Assembly (NCBI GenBank): GCA_041395105.1
Contig: JAWLBB010000001.1
Coordinates: 124,001 to 188,000, forward strand
Length of the DNA: 64,000 nucleotides
Direction of reading: 5' to 3'
DNA from: Opitutaceae bacterium
Lineage (GTDB): Bacteria; Verrucomicrobiota; Verrucomicrobiia; Opitutales; Opitutaceae
Shown here: positions 8,962 through 17,905 of the stretch, piece after piece
Numbering within the stretch: the stretch's first letter is position 1
How the letters are laid out: every line of letters starts with the position of its first letter
Made by a program: the position numbers and the translations under genes
Notes under the pieces: generated by a model
What the model was told of the DNA's origin: nothing
Database searches by the model: none
Seen by the model: the letters and a program-made list of their open reading frames with translations, nothing else

Positions 8962-9357
8962 GTGTTGCGGACCCCATTCAGATCGATTGCCGTGGTCAGC
9001 CTGGTTTTTTCCTGGCTTCTGGCTTCGATTGCGCCCGGCCTGCTTGCTCACCTTTCCGTGGGGTCGCGCCTCCTGGCCGCGGCTTCGACGCATTCCGATG
9101 AGGTGGCCGCGATCGCTCTGGCCATGATCCGCGGTGAGCTCTGCGGATTGGCCACCGAGATCGAAAAGGCCGAAGGGACACAGTCGGATACGCCGTCCGC
9201 CGCGGAAATCCCGGCCGCCAAGATCCTTCTCGGTCTGGTCGAAGGCCGGACAGAGATCTCCCTTGCTTCACGTCCGCTACGGACCGCCATCCCTGTTCCC
9301 GAGACACACGGAATTGCTCGCGGTGCTCCCCCGAAACCGCCGCCCCGAGTGATCTGA
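8962..9357 (+). CDS. Small exported or membrane protein next to the copper receptor
   Basis: About 131 residues from the GTG at 8962; a TTG at 8908 in the same frame is an alternative. A single N-terminal hydrophobic helix (IAVVSLVFSWLLASIAPGLLA) acts as signal or anchor. The rest is soluble and ends with a Pro-rich, basic tail (ARGAPPKPPPRVI). Position just before an OprC-type receptor, overall size, and the Ala/Arg/Pro-rich end recall DUF2946-like proteins that often sit beside copper receptors, but the usual Cys-pair motif is absent (one Cys, in GELCGL). The family assignment is a guess from context. Confidence 0.5.
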   Translation: MLRTPFRSIAVVSLVFSWLLASIAPGLLAHLSVGSRLLAAASTHSDEVAAIALAMIRGELCGLATEIEKAEGTQSDTPSAAEIPAAKILLGLVEGRTEISLASRPLRTAIPVPETHGIARGAPPKPPPRVI

Positions 9358-9383
9358 CCGCGCCGTCTGCGCCGGTCTCCGCA

Positions 9384-9406
9384 GGTCCACCCGCGACAGG
9401 TGGACC
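9384..9406. repeat. Inverted repeat upstream of the copper receptor gene
   Basis: GGTCCACC (9384-9391) and GGTGGACC (9399-9406) pair over 8 bp around a 7-base loop, in the 160-base gap between the small exported protein and the receptor. It may be an RNA hairpin in the leader of the receptor transcript; there is no T-run. Confidence 0.4.
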
Positions 9407-9517
9407 CTTCCTGCCCGTCTGCGGCAGTTTGCTTCAACGTCCCCAGCCGACTCCCGGTCCTCCACCCGAGGAAGACGGACTTCGGGACCGGGTCCTGAAT
9501 ACACAACCACTACCACC

Positions 9518-11581
9518 ATGAATTCTTTCGCTCTCTCCACCACGCTTCTCACGCTTGCCGTCTCCTTCGCCGTTCCCATTGCTGCCCAGGTCATCTCCCC
9601 AGCCGACCCGGTCGCGCTTCCCCAACTTGAAATCTGGGGACGAACCGACGTCTTCCGCCAACAGGACACTCCTTCCGCCGACGGCGGGGAATACCTCGGC
9701 CGCCTTTCCGGTCTCTCCGGCTCCCGGATGGGCGGACACGGCACTGACATCCTTATCCGCGGCCAGAAGGACGAACGCAACACCGTCCTCCTCGACGGCG
9801 CTGCCATCCAGGGCGGTTGTCCGAATCACATGGATCCGGCCACCTCCTATGCCCCGGTTGAGTTCTATGACTCCGTCCGGGTGCTGAAAGGCCCCCAGAC
9901 CCTCATTTACGGACCCGGCGGGACCGGGGGCACCGTCCTCTTTGAGCGGTCGGTCAAGCGATTCGAATCAGGCGAAAGGGCACGATTGTCATTGGACACC
10001 GGATACACGGACAACGCCGACTCCTGGTTTGTTTCCGTCGACGCCGCGGCCGGCACCGAAGATTGGCAGGCCCGGATCCTGGGCACGACCCGCTCAGCCG
10101 ACGACTATGTCGACGGCGACGGCAACGAGGTCCGCTCCGCCTATCGGCAGGACGGCCTTTCCTTCATCGGCGCCTATACCCCGCAGGCGGAAACGCGGAT
10201 CGAAATCGGCGCCGAGCACACCCGCGCGCTCGACGTCCTCTTCGCCGGCGCTGCGATGGACTCACCGGAAAGCACCAGTGACATCTTTCGCCTGCGCCTG
10301 CGCCACCAGCCGACCGGCGGAGCGGTTCGGGCGATTGAATTCGACAGCGGCTATGCGGAGGTCGCCCACACCATGGACAACTACTCGCTGCGCCCGGCCG
10401 GCATGATGTGGATGTTCGTCCCATCCGAGACGGCGGCCTGGACGGCACGGCTCAATACCCGCATCGAGGCCGGACCCGGCGAGATTCAGACCGGTTTCAA
10501 TTTCCAACAGATCCAGGCCGACGCCACCCGCTACAGCGGACCGGCGGGCACCATCCCGACGACGGTCAATTCCTATATGTGGCCGGAGGTCGAAAGACAG
10601 ACTGTCGGCGTTTTCACCGAATATCAGTTCAGTCCGGACCCCGATTCGAATCTGCTCTTCGGGCTGCGAGGCGATCGGTTTGATGCCTCGGCCGGGACAA
10701 CCGATCTCGATCCCCCTGGCATGATGATGAGTCCGAATAGGCTTTACCAGATGTACTACGGAAGCAGCGCTCAGCGGGATCCGGTCATTGGCCTCGGGGC
10801 TCTCCTCCGCTACGAGCGCAGGATCGGCGACAAGGGCTTCAAGGCCTACGCCGCCGCCCAACGAAGCCTGCGCGATGCCGATACGACCGAACGGTTCATC
10901 GGCACGAACAACAGTGCGCCGGCCATGCGCTGGGTCGGCAATCCCGGCCTCGAACTGGAAACCCATAATCTGGCAGAGGCCGGGCTCCTCTACGAATCCG
11001 CAAAATGGTTGATCGCCGGATCAATCCACGGGGACTGGGTCAGTGATTTCATTCTGCGCGACCGCGCCCACGGCCAAACCGCGACCGGCATCGCCGACAA
11101 TGCCTCGATCTACCGCAACGTTGATGCCCGCCTCATCGGATTCGAACTCGAAGTCTCCCACAGCCTGACCGGGAACCTTCAGGCCAACGCCCGACTCGCT
11201 TACGTGGAGGGAACCAACACGACGGAGGATCGCCCTCTCGCCCAGATTCCGCCGCTCGAAGGCGCGGTTGGACTGGACTACGTGACTGAGATCTTCCGGG
11301 TCGGCGCCATGCTCCGTTTCGCCGATGCGCAGGATCGGGTCGACGACAACCCGATGACCGGCAGCGGTCTCGATGCCGGTCCCACCCCGGGCTGGGCAAC
11401 CCTCGACCTCGAAGGCCGCTACCGCGTCACCGAACAAATCGAGGTCCGCGGCGGGGTGCGCAATCTCTTCGACGAGACCTACGCCATCCATGTCAACCGC
11501 TCCAACGACTTTGACGCCACCCAAGCCCAGATCAACGAGCCCGGCCGCACCCTCTGGATCGCCCTCAACCTCAGCTATTAG
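9518..11581 (+). CDS. TonB-dependent copper receptor, OprC/NosA type
   Basis: 687 residues with a signal peptide (ends near IAAQ), a plug domain (about 35-150) and a 22-strand barrel ending in a terminal aromatic (LNLSY). The plug holds the OprC hallmark MDPATSY followed by VRVLKGPQTLIYGPGG. Copper-site residues known from Pseudomonas OprC, a CxxxM in the plug and an HxM in the barrel, are both present: C101/M105 in GGCPNHM and H284/M286 in AHTMDNY. The protein would import copper across the outer membrane using TonB energy; in denitrifiers such receptors help supply copper enzymes. No TonB/ExbBD genes are in the window. The ATG at 9518 gives an ideal signal peptide. Confidence 0.92.
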   Translation: MNSFALSTTLLTLAVSFAVPIAAQVISPADPVALPQLEIWGRTDVFRQQDTPSADGGEYLGRLSGLSGSRMGGHGTDILIRGQKDERNTVLLDGAAIQGGCPNHMDPATSYAPVEFYDSVRVLKGPQTLIYGPGGTGGTVLFERSVKRFESGERARLSLDTGYTDNADSWFVSVDAAAGTEDWQARILGTTRSADDYVDGDGNEVRSAYRQDGLSFIGAYTPQAETRIEIGAEHTRALDVLFAGAAMDSPESTSDIFRLRLRHQPTGGAVRAIEFDSGYAEVAHTMDNYSLRPAGMMWMFVPSETAAWTARLNTRIEAGPGEIQTGFNFQQIQADATRYSGPAGTIPTTVNSYMWPEVERQTVGVFTEYQFSPDPDSNLLFGLRGDRFDASAGTTDLDPPGMMMSPNRLYQMYYGSSAQRDPVIGLGALLRYERRIGDKGFKAYAAAQRSLRDADTTERFIGTNNSAPAMRWVGNPGLELETHNLAEAGLLYESAKWLIAGSIHGDWVSDFILRDRAHGQTATGIADNASIYRNVDARLIGFELEVSHSLTGNLQANARLAYVEGTNTTEDRPLAQIPPLEGAVGLDYVTEIFRVGAMLRFADAQDRVDDNPMTGSGLDAGPTPGWATLDLEGRYRVTEQIEVRGGVRNLFDETYAIHVNRSNDFDATQAQINEPGRTLWIALNLSY

Positions 11582-11600
11582 GCAACATCTGACCAGGCAC

Positions 11601-11633
11601 AAAAAAAGGCCGGCCCGCCGAAGCGGGCCGGCC
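11601..11633 (-). terminator. Intrinsic terminator, oriented for the minus strand
   Basis: An 11-bp perfect GC stem (GGCCGGCCCGC / GCGGGCCGGCC) with a CGAA tetraloop. The run of seven A at 11601-11607 reads as T7 after the hairpin on the minus strand, so it best serves the small minus gene at 11750-11986. It may also stop plus-strand transcription 27 bases after the receptor gene, though without a T-run. Confidence 0.75.
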
Positions 11634-11749
11634 ACAAACGAGACCCGCCCCTGCGGGAGGGAGGGAGGGGGATCGGGACGGTATCTCGAAAATGATCTGG
11701 AAAAAGAACCCTGTCGGAGGATGGTGTTCCCGGACTCGACCTGACCGGC

Positions 11750-11986
11750 TCAATCGATCCATTTCACCAGTCGAATCAGACTTTCCCGAAACGATCCCCA
11801 ACGTGTTACAAATGTGTGAACGTTGGTGGTTATTGCAAGCCTAAGATTTTCCACTATAAGATATTCTTTCTCTCCATCGCAAAAACGTAGATCATCAAAC
11901 TGACATTCGATTTCGAATTGATCATGTAAGTCATTGTTTTTATTTGGTTTATGATACAAAGTGCCTCGATGGACCACTTCCTTCAT
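11750..11986 (-). CDS. AT-rich orphan small protein
   Basis: 78 residues, acidic to neutral, with a plausible globular pattern (DQFEIECQFDDLRF, EYLIVENLRLAITT). The gene and its flanks (about 11760-12010) are clearly AT-richer than everything around and use codons such as AAA, AAT and ATA that are rare in the neighbours, which suggests recent acquisition. A T-tailed terminator lies about 115 bases downstream. No convincing Shine-Dalgarno sequence precedes the ATG. No family recognised. Confidence 0.45.
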   Translation of the reverse strand: MKEVVHRGTLYHKPNKNNDLHDQFEIECQFDDLRFCDGEKEYLIVENLRLAITTNVHTFVTRWGSFRESLIRLVKWID

Positions 11987-12035
11987 TGCGTAAACAAGCG
12001 ATCTGAAACCTAGGGGAAATTCCTATACACGAATC

Positions 12036-13823
12036 ATGGATTGGGACCTATCCAGTTACTTCCCGTCGTTTGACGGACCGAAATACCGCCAGTTCCGCGA
12101 TCGCCTGAATGAGGACCTCCGGATCCTCAACCGCGCCTTCCCTCCCGAAATCCCGGGAACCGATCCGGATCTTGATCCTCTGATCGAGCGGATCCTCGGT
12201 CTGGAGGACGCATCCGTCCGGCGCTCCCATCTCTCCTCCTACCTCGGTTGCCTGACCGCGGCCGATTCGGCCCATGAGGGCTACGCCGCCGAGGAGGCGG
12301 CCCTGGCCCTTACCGGTGCCGCCATCGACAATGCCCGGACTCTCATCCTTGCCCGGATGAGGCTCCTCGATACCTCGGGCCTCCAGAAATTGATCGGCGA
12401 CCCCCGTCTGGCCGATGCCGGCTACGCCCTCACCCGACTCCATCAAGCCGCCTCCCGGCGGATGAGTGAAACCGAGGAAGCCCTCGCCTCCGATCTCGGA
12501 GTGGATGGATTTGAAGCCTGGGGTCGTCTCTATGACAATCTCGCAGGCAACCTCGAGTTCGAGATGGCCCGCCCGGACGGCACCCGGGAACGTCTTCCGA
12601 TGTCGCAACGCCGGTCTCTCCTTGGCCACCCGGACCGACGCATCCGCCGGGCTGCATTCGACGGGGGCAACCACGCCTGGGACCAGGTCGCCCGGGTGGC
12701 GGCCTCCGCCCTCAACAGCCTGGCCGGCACCCGGCAGACCCTGAGAATCCGCCGAGGTCAGGAACACTTCCTCGATCCCGCCCTCTTCGATGCCCGCATC
12801 AGCCCGCCGTGCCTGGATGCGCTTTTCCAGGCCCTCAAATCGAGGAGGGAAAGTGCCTGGAACATGTTGCGCTTCCGGGCAGGGCTGATGGGCCTGGAGC
12901 GGATCGCCTGGTTCGACCTTGAAGCCCCGATACCCTCTCCCGACAAAGACGCGGTGGATCTCTCCTGGCCGGCGGCCTGCGCCTGGGTGCAGGATGCCTT
13001 CGATCGGAGCTATCCCGCATTGGGGACCTTCTTTCGGGCCGTGGTGGAGAAACAGTGGATCGACTGGCAGCCACGGCGCGGCAAGAGGCCGGGGGGGTTC
13101 TGCACCTCCTCGAATCTGTCCGGCGAATCCCGCATCTTCATGACCTACAACCAGACGGTCAATGACGTCATGACCCTTGCCCACGAAGCCGGCCACGCTT
13201 TCCACAGTCATCTGTTGGCCGACAAACGGGGACTCATCCGAAGCTACCCCATGACCCTGGCCGAGACGGCCAGCACCTTCGCCGAGCAGATCCTGATTGA
13301 AGGCATCCTGAGCGACCCCTCCGCGCCGGTTGGCCGAAAACGGCAAGTCCTTGATTCCCAAGTCCGTCACGCGGTCACTTTCCTTCTGGATATCCCGATC
13401 CGGTATCACTTCGAGCGTCGTTTCCATGAAGAACGGCAAACCGGCGAGGTCGGGGTCGGCCGACTCAAGACACTTATGACCGAAACCCAGCAGGAATGGC
13501 TCGGGGACACCCTCGAACCGGGTGGCGAGGATCCCCTTTTCTGGGCCTCCAAGCTCCATTTCTTCATCACCGGCCTTTCGTTTTACAATTTCCCCTACAC
13601 CTTCGGATTCCTTCTCAGCCGCAAGCTCTATGCGCGACTCATGGCGGAGGGTCCGTCCTTCCTGCCGCACTACGAAGCCTTCCTCCGCCAGACCACCGTC
13701 CAGGATGCCGACGCCCTCATCCGCAACGCCCTCGGCGAAGACCCCGCGGACCCGGCCTTCTGGGCCGCCGCAATCGACTCTCTCCAGGAGCCCTTTGAGT
13801 CTCTTCGGAGTCTGGACGGCTGA
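12036..13823 (+). CDS. pepF: M3 family oligoendopeptidase (PepF-like)
   Basis: 595 residues, the normal size of oligoendopeptidase F. The zinc motif HEAGHAFHSH has H383, E384 and H387, and the third zinc ligand is expected in the following ETASTFAEQI segment, as in M3 enzymes. The N-terminal half is helical (prolyl-oligopeptidase F-like lobe, PAYLGCLTAAD-type region). The enzyme is cytosolic and cleaves short peptides. The ATG at 12036 follows an AT-rich gap and the first residues MDWDLSSYFPSF match typical starts in this family. It lies tail to tail with the radical SAM gene. Confidence 0.9.
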   Translation: MDWDLSSYFPSFDGPKYRQFRDRLNEDLRILNRAFPPEIPGTDPDLDPLIERILGLEDASVRRSHLSSYLGCLTAADSAHEGYAAEEAALALTGAAIDNARTLILARMRLLDTSGLQKLIGDPRLADAGYALTRLHQAASRRMSETEEALASDLGVDGFEAWGRLYDNLAGNLEFEMARPDGTRERLPMSQRRSLLGHPDRRIRRAAFDGGNHAWDQVARVAASALNSLAGTRQTLRIRRGQEHFLDPALFDARISPPCLDALFQALKSRRESAWNMLRFRAGLMGLERIAWFDLEAPIPSPDKDAVDLSWPAACAWVQDAFDRSYPALGTFFRAVVEKQWIDWQPRRGKRPGGFCTSSNLSGESRIFMTYNQTVNDVMTLAHEAGHAFHSHLLADKRGLIRSYPMTLAETASTFAEQILIEGILSDPSAPVGRKRQVLDSQVRHAVTFLLDIPIRYHFERRFHEERQTGEVGVGRLKTLMTETQQEWLGDTLEPGGEDPLFWASKLHFFITGLSFYNFPYTFGFLLSRKLYARLMAEGPSFLPHYEAFLRQTTVQDADALIRNALGEDPADPAFWAAAIDSLQEPFESLRSLDG

Positions 13824-13858
13824 ATGGAGACCACTCGGAACTCCCGTCGCGGCCGGCG

Positions 13859-15175
13859 TCAATTGCCAGCCGGCATTCCTTTCTTGATCAACTCCATGTA
13901 GTGGCGTTTGCGGCGGTTGAACTCGCGCTCGTTGTAGACCTCCCCAAAGAGCCACCGCAGGCCGCTCTCGAGCTCGTCCACGCTCATCCTCCTGGGCTGG
14001 AAATTGACGTCAAAGAGTGTGCAACGATCCCAATAACGTTCCCTGAGCAGACGTCCCTCGCGCTGGAGCCGGCTGTAGAGCGGCGTCCCGGGAAAGGGCG
14101 TCAGGACCGTCAGCTGCACCTCGAGAAGCTCTGATCTCACGACGAAGTCCCTCACCTCTTCGAAAATCCCCGGGTCCTGGCTGTCGAGGCCGAGGATGAA
14201 GCATCCGTTCACGCTGACTCCGTGCGCCTGGATCTTCTCAATCGCCTCCAGGTAGCGGTCGCTCCGACGCTGTTTCCAGTTCCCCGGATCGATTCCGCCC
14301 AGCGCTTCTCCCGATGGACTTTCCAATCCGACCAAAACCTGCCGGCACCCGCTCTCGGCCAGGAGATCCAGCAATTCATCGTCATCCGCAATTGAGATGT
14401 CCGTCTCGGTGAACCAGTTGATCTCGAGAGGAATCAGTTTCTTGAGGAACTCCCGACCCCATCGCTTATTGATGAAGGTGTTGTCATCGGCCAACTCAAA
14501 GAACGGCTCCGCGGCCACCTGCCTGGCGGCCAGGATCTCGGCGATGACCAGGTCGACCGGCTTCTGCTGGAATGACGAGGTGATCCGTATGCTGGCGGCG
14601 CAGAATTCACAGTTCAGCGGGCAACCGCGCGAGGTTTGAATGGTCAATCGATTGTAGGGCCGGCCGCGAAGAAGCTCGAAACGGGGTTGGGCATAGTGGT
14701 TCGCCTCGAAGACGCCGGACCTCAGGCCCTGGTAAACTCTCCCCATCCGACCCTCCCGGAAATCCTCGACCAGGCGGGGCCATGCCCCTTCCGCTCCGTT
14801 CAGCACGATGGCATCGGCATGTTCGGCCGCTTCTTCCGGCATCAGGGAAACATGGATACCCCCCAACACGACGGGCGTCCCGGCCGCACGGTAGCGATCC
14901 GCCAACGCGTAAGCTTCGTCGATCTGGGCCGAAAACGACGAGATGCCGACAAGGTCGAAAGGCTCCAATTCCTGATTCGCCGCCAACTCTCCAATTTCCC
15001 GATACGCCACTTCGACATCGGCCGGAGTCAGCGCCGCCACGGTCAATAGACCCAGGCTCGGCAACGAGGCGATCACCTTCCCCCGATTCACGAACTGGGG
15101 CAGGGTGACGCCGAGTTCGGCCAGTTCGACCGTCTTCACCCGAACCCCGCTCATTGCGATCAATCCAATCTTCAT
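13859..15175 (-). CDS. B12-binding domain radical SAM protein
   Basis: 438 residues. Residues 1-150 form a cobalamin-binding Rossmann domain (VGISSFSAQIDEAYALA, then VVLGGIHVSLMPEEA) without the base-off DxHxxG motif, as usual in this class. The radical SAM cluster motif is C185, C189, C192 in RGCPLNCEFC, followed by a TIM-barrel with DDNTFINK and VGLESPSGEAL segments. The C-terminal 100 residues resemble the extra domain of BchE/HpnJ-like enzymes. Likely reaction: radical methylation, cyclisation or ring rearrangement of an unactivated carbon. It begins 4 bases after the acyl carrier protein stop, so a carrier-bound or lipid substrate is a reasonable inference. Confidence 0.9.
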   Translation of the reverse strand: MKIGLIAMSGVRVKTVELAELGVTLPQFVNRGKVIASLPSLGLLTVAALTPADVEVAYREIGELAANQELEPFDLVGISSFSAQIDEAYALADRYRAAGTPVVLGGIHVSLMPEEAAEHADAIVLNGAEGAWPRLVEDFREGRMGRVYQGLRSGVFEANHYAQPRFELLRGRPYNRLTIQTSRGCPLNCEFCAASIRITSSFQQKPVDLVIAEILAARQVAAEPFFELADDNTFINKRWGREFLKKLIPLEINWFTETDISIADDDELLDLLAESGCRQVLVGLESPSGEALGGIDPGNWKQRRSDRYLEAIEKIQAHGVSVNGCFILGLDSQDPGIFEEVRDFVVRSELLEVQLTVLTPFPGTPLYSRLQREGRLLRERYWDRCTLFDVNFQPRRMSVDELESGLRWLFGEVYNEREFNRRKRHYMELIKKGMPAGN

Positions 15176-15179
15176 GACT

Positions 15180-15434
15180 TTACTCCTTTCTTCCTCCCGT
15201 CTGCCCCGCGATGAAGGTCAGCAATTGGCGAAGCGTCCTGAACTCCGCCAGTCGCTCATCCGGGAATCGAACCCCGAAACACTTCTCGACCACCGCCAGC
15301 AACCGCAGGGACGCCAGGCTGTCCAGACCCAGTGCCGCGACGAGGTCATCATCAAGGCCCACCCCGGACAGGTCCCGACTGGCAAGACCATCCAGAGCGG
15401 TCCGCAACTTCAGTTCTGTCGAATTCATGGTCAT
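15180..15434 (-). CDS. Acyl carrier protein
   Basis: 84 residues. The phosphopantetheine site is S39 in LGLDSLASLRLL, preceded by an acidic helix (GVGLDDDLVAAL) and followed by helix III with FRTLRQLLTFI. It is clearly not the housekeeping AcpP (different surface, Arg-rich tail GGRKE). Its ATG overlaps the ligase stop as ATGA, indicating translational coupling, and the radical SAM gene starts 4 bases after it. It should shuttle an acyl chain loaded by the upstream ligase. Confidence 0.88.
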   Translation of the reverse strand: MTMNSTELKLRTALDGLASRDLSGVGLDDDLVAALGLDSLASLRLLAVVEKCFGVRFPDERLAEFRTLRQLLTFIAGQTGGRKE

Positions 15435-16978
15435 TCCCCGGCAATTCTTCCCGGCAGGACTCCACCGCTCGCCCTGAGATCAGCCCGGCGGATTTTTCCC
15501 GTCGCGGTGCGCGGAAGAGGTTGATGGAGACGAACCCACCTTGACGCCCTGAAACGAGGTGGAGCAGCGGTTCGCAGTTTCGAAAAGACATCCTGACAGA
15601 TTTCGTCCGCGATCTCTTCGTCGGACGGCACCACAAACAGGACCGGCTCATCATTGCCATCGGCTCCCTTGAGGCCGGCAATGGCAATCTCCACAAAACG
15701 GGGATGATGGTAATAGGCTTCCATTTCCTCGGGATCCAACGTCTCTCCCGTCGGGGAGATGATCACATCCTTCAAACGACCCGTCAGGAAAAGACAGCCA
15801 TTCTCATCGATGGCGCCCAGGTCACCGGTCCTGAGCCACCCATCCGCAAAGGCCGCATTGGAAGCCTCCGGGTCCCGATGGTAACCGCGCATCACGTTGC
15901 CTCCGCGGACCAGAATCTCGCCCGCTTCCGAAAGTCGGACCTCAACTCCGGGAAGTGGTCGGCCGACCGACCCGACCGGATCCGCACCCAGGAGGCCCAG
16001 ACTGACGATGGGGCCTGCTTCAGTGAGTCCGTAGCCCACTCCGACCTGGATGCCCGCGCCCCGGATCAGTTTGACAAGATCCTTCCCAAGCGAGGCACCT
16101 CCCACAATGAGGGTATGAAAGGATGGACCGATCACACTCCGCACTGAGGCCGCTGTTTCAGCAAGGCCGTGACATCCGCCGAAGTCTTTCCTTTGGGAAC
16201 AAACCTCCTCAACCAGGCACCGGACCAGCCCCGGAACGGCCAGGGCATGTGTGACCCCGTGGTCTCGAAGCGAACGCACGATCCGATTGGGAAGGGGCGA
16301 AGGTTCGTAGACAATTCTCGCGCCGCAGGCCAAGGGGGCCAGCAGACCGCCCGTCAGCTCGAAGAGGTGAGCAAGCGGAAGCATCGACAACAACGAGTCG
16401 CCGGGACCGGCGGTTCCGACCGAAAGGACGGATCGCACATCCGCCATCAGGTTCCCATGGCTGAGCTCAACCAACTTCGACTGAGCCGTCGTGCCGGAGG
16501 TGAAGGCCAGCAATGCCAGGTCCTCCGGCCATCGGGTCCTCGGCATATCCAGCCGGCCGGAGTGCGTGAGCAGCGATTCAACGGGTATCTCGACAAATCC
16601 GGATTGCCGTCGAAAGGCGCCCCTGCCCCGACCCCCGGTCACGGCGACGCGGGCCCCGACTCGTTGCACGATCGCCGGAAGTCGATCACGGGGTGTATCC
16701 ATCAGCAACGGGACGGCGACCAATCCCGCCATCTGTATCGAAAAAAACGTGACAACCCAATCCGGACCTGAATCGAGCAGCATGATGACCGCATCGCCCG
16801 GATCAGCCGGTATTGAGGCCAGGAGGGCTCCCCCCCGGCCGGCCAGATCGTTAACCGAACGGTAAGTCCGGATTGATTCCGGGCGACCGGAGAGCTGGAT
16901 GGCGGGTTCCTCTCCATAGGCTCCCTCGGCCAATCGGAGGAGGTCCGGCAGCACCCGGATTTCATTCAGCGCGATCAT
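15431..16978 (-). CDS. AMP-dependent acyl-CoA/acyl-ACP synthetase (ANL family)
   Basis: 515 residues from the ATG at 16976-16978. Adenylation motifs are intact: the P-loop LAFTSGTTAQSKLVELSH near residue 155, GVGYGLTEAGPIV, GWLRTGDLG and the terminal catalytic Lys in TATGKIRRADL. The length and the linked carrier protein suggest a fatty-acyl ligase that activates a carboxylic acid as acyl-AMP and loads the adjacent ACP, like FadD/FAAL-type enzymes; an acyl-CoA product is the alternative. Its start lies 17 bases inside the upstream membrane-protein gene and its stop overlaps the ACP start, so it is the middle of a coupled operon. Confidence 0.9.
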   Translation of the reverse strand: MIALNEIRVLPDLLRLAEGAYGEEPAIQLSGRPESIRTYRSVNDLAGRGGALLASIPADPGDAVIMLLDSGPDWVVTFFSIQMAGLVAVPLLMDTPRDRLPAIVQRVGARVAVTGGRGRGAFRRQSGFVEIPVESLLTHSGRLDMPRTRWPEDLALLAFTSGTTAQSKLVELSHGNLMADVRSVLSVGTAGPGDSLLSMLPLAHLFELTGGLLAPLACGARIVYEPSPLPNRIVRSLRDHGVTHALAVPGLVRCLVEEVCSQRKDFGGCHGLAETAASVRSVIGPSFHTLIVGGASLGKDLVKLIRGAGIQVGVGYGLTEAGPIVSLGLLGADPVGSVGRPLPGVEVRLSEAGEILVRGGNVMRGYHRDPEASNAAFADGWLRTGDLGAIDENGCLFLTGRLKDVIISPTGETLDPEEMEAYYHHPRFVEIAIAGLKGADGNDEPVLFVVPSDEEIADEICQDVFSKLRTAAPPRFRASRWVRLHQPLPRTATGKIRRADLRASGGVLPGRIAGE

Positions 16979-17438
16979 GGGATCGGAGGTCCCGACAGAC
17001 ACCCCAGGCGACGATGACCAGCGCCACAAATACGAGGGTGGCCGGAACCGACATGAAATATTTCAGGGGACGAAAACCAGCAGCAAGAAAGAGGCTCAGG
17101 GGCAGGAAGATGTTGCCGAAATTCATCGCCATCAGCGCCACTCTTGCCAGCAACCGACTGAGGTGGATCCGGCGCAACTCGGCCACCACGAAAAGGTTGA
17201 GCATCCCGATGCCAAAAAAGGCAATGTGTCCGAGGCGGGCAAGGCGGCGGGATGTCTCTCCATAATCACCCAACCACGCAGGGACCCTGACCGGACCATC
17301 GAAGGACCAGATACCCATCACCAGTCCCGTGCCTGCTCCGAGGACGAGGCAGAACCAGGCCACCACACGATTGAGGCGGTCATCCACCAATGCACCACAA
17401 TCAGGCTGAACCACGACCGAAGCAGGGTCGCGCAGCAT
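16962..17438 (-). CDS. Four-helix integral membrane protein, first gene of acyl-ACP operon
   Basis: 158 residues. The ATG at 17436-17438 is preceded by GAAGGAAG, a good Shine-Dalgarno sequence, and gives a short cytosolic N-terminus. Four hydrophobic helices are visible (VVAWFCLVLGAGTGLVMGI, LGHIAFFGIGMLNLFVVAEL, VALMAMNFGNIFLPLSLFL, TLVFVALVIVAWGVC). No known motif, though His/Gly/Asn in the second and third helices are conspicuous. It overlaps the ligase start, so it likely belongs to the same pathway. Function unknown. Confidence 0.7.
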   Translation of the reverse strand: MLRDPASVVVQPDCGALVDDRLNRVVAWFCLVLGAGTGLVMGIWSFDGPVRVPAWLGDYGETSRRLARLGHIAFFGIGMLNLFVVAELRRIHLSRLLARVALMAMNFGNIFLPLSLFLAAGFRPLKYFMSVPATLVFVALVIVAWGVCRDLRSHDRAE

Positions 17439-17734
17439 TGTTTCTTCCTTCGTCAGGTTCCCCACAAAAAGAACATGCGCAGTCTTGCGACCCAAGGGAT
17501 CATCAACCCACCGAATCTGCGAATTCGCCTTGAATAGACCCGAATCCGGAGCGGATCAGGCGCGCTCGCGGCCAGGCTTCCAGAGGTCGCATGCCGCACC
17601 GAATACGGTCCATCGTCACCTGATTTGTCGCTTGCCGCAGGCCGGCATTTCCTCACAATTCTCCCCCTGCCCGACGGGTGATTTCCCCTTTGCAATCCAC
17701 CCGTTATTCGAAACCCAACCCGATCCCAATCCCC

Positions 17735-17893
17735 ATGCCGATCCTCCTCATCATCCTCGCCATCATCCTCCCGCCCGTTGCTGTCTTCCTCAAGTCGGGT
17801 GCCGGCAAGGACCTCGTTATCAACATCATCCTCTGCCTCCTTTTTTACATCCCGGGCATCATCCATGCCCTCTGGCTGGTGACGAAAAAGTAA
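17735..17893 (+). CDS. YqaE/Pmp3 family membrane peptide
   Basis: 52 residues from the ATG at 17735; the open frame starts earlier but that part is unrelated. Two transmembrane helices flank the family core PPVAVFLKSGAGKDL, followed by INIILCLLFYIPGIIHALW. Pmp3/YqaE peptides sit in the cytoplasmic membrane, are often salt- or stress-responsive, and affect membrane potential in yeast and plants. It is divergent from the acyl-ACP operon across a 296-base gap that must hold promoters for both; I could not identify them with confidence. Confidence 0.88.
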   Translation: MPILLIILAIILPPVAVFLKSGAGKDLVINIILCLLFYIPGIIHALWLVTKK

Positions 17894-17905
17894 GTCGCCG
17901 TCGGG

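Noticed and set aside
12048..13955. 635-codon minus-strand frame
   Set aside because: Antisense to the M3 peptidase with its clear zinc motif; Gly/Pro/Arg-rich shadow.
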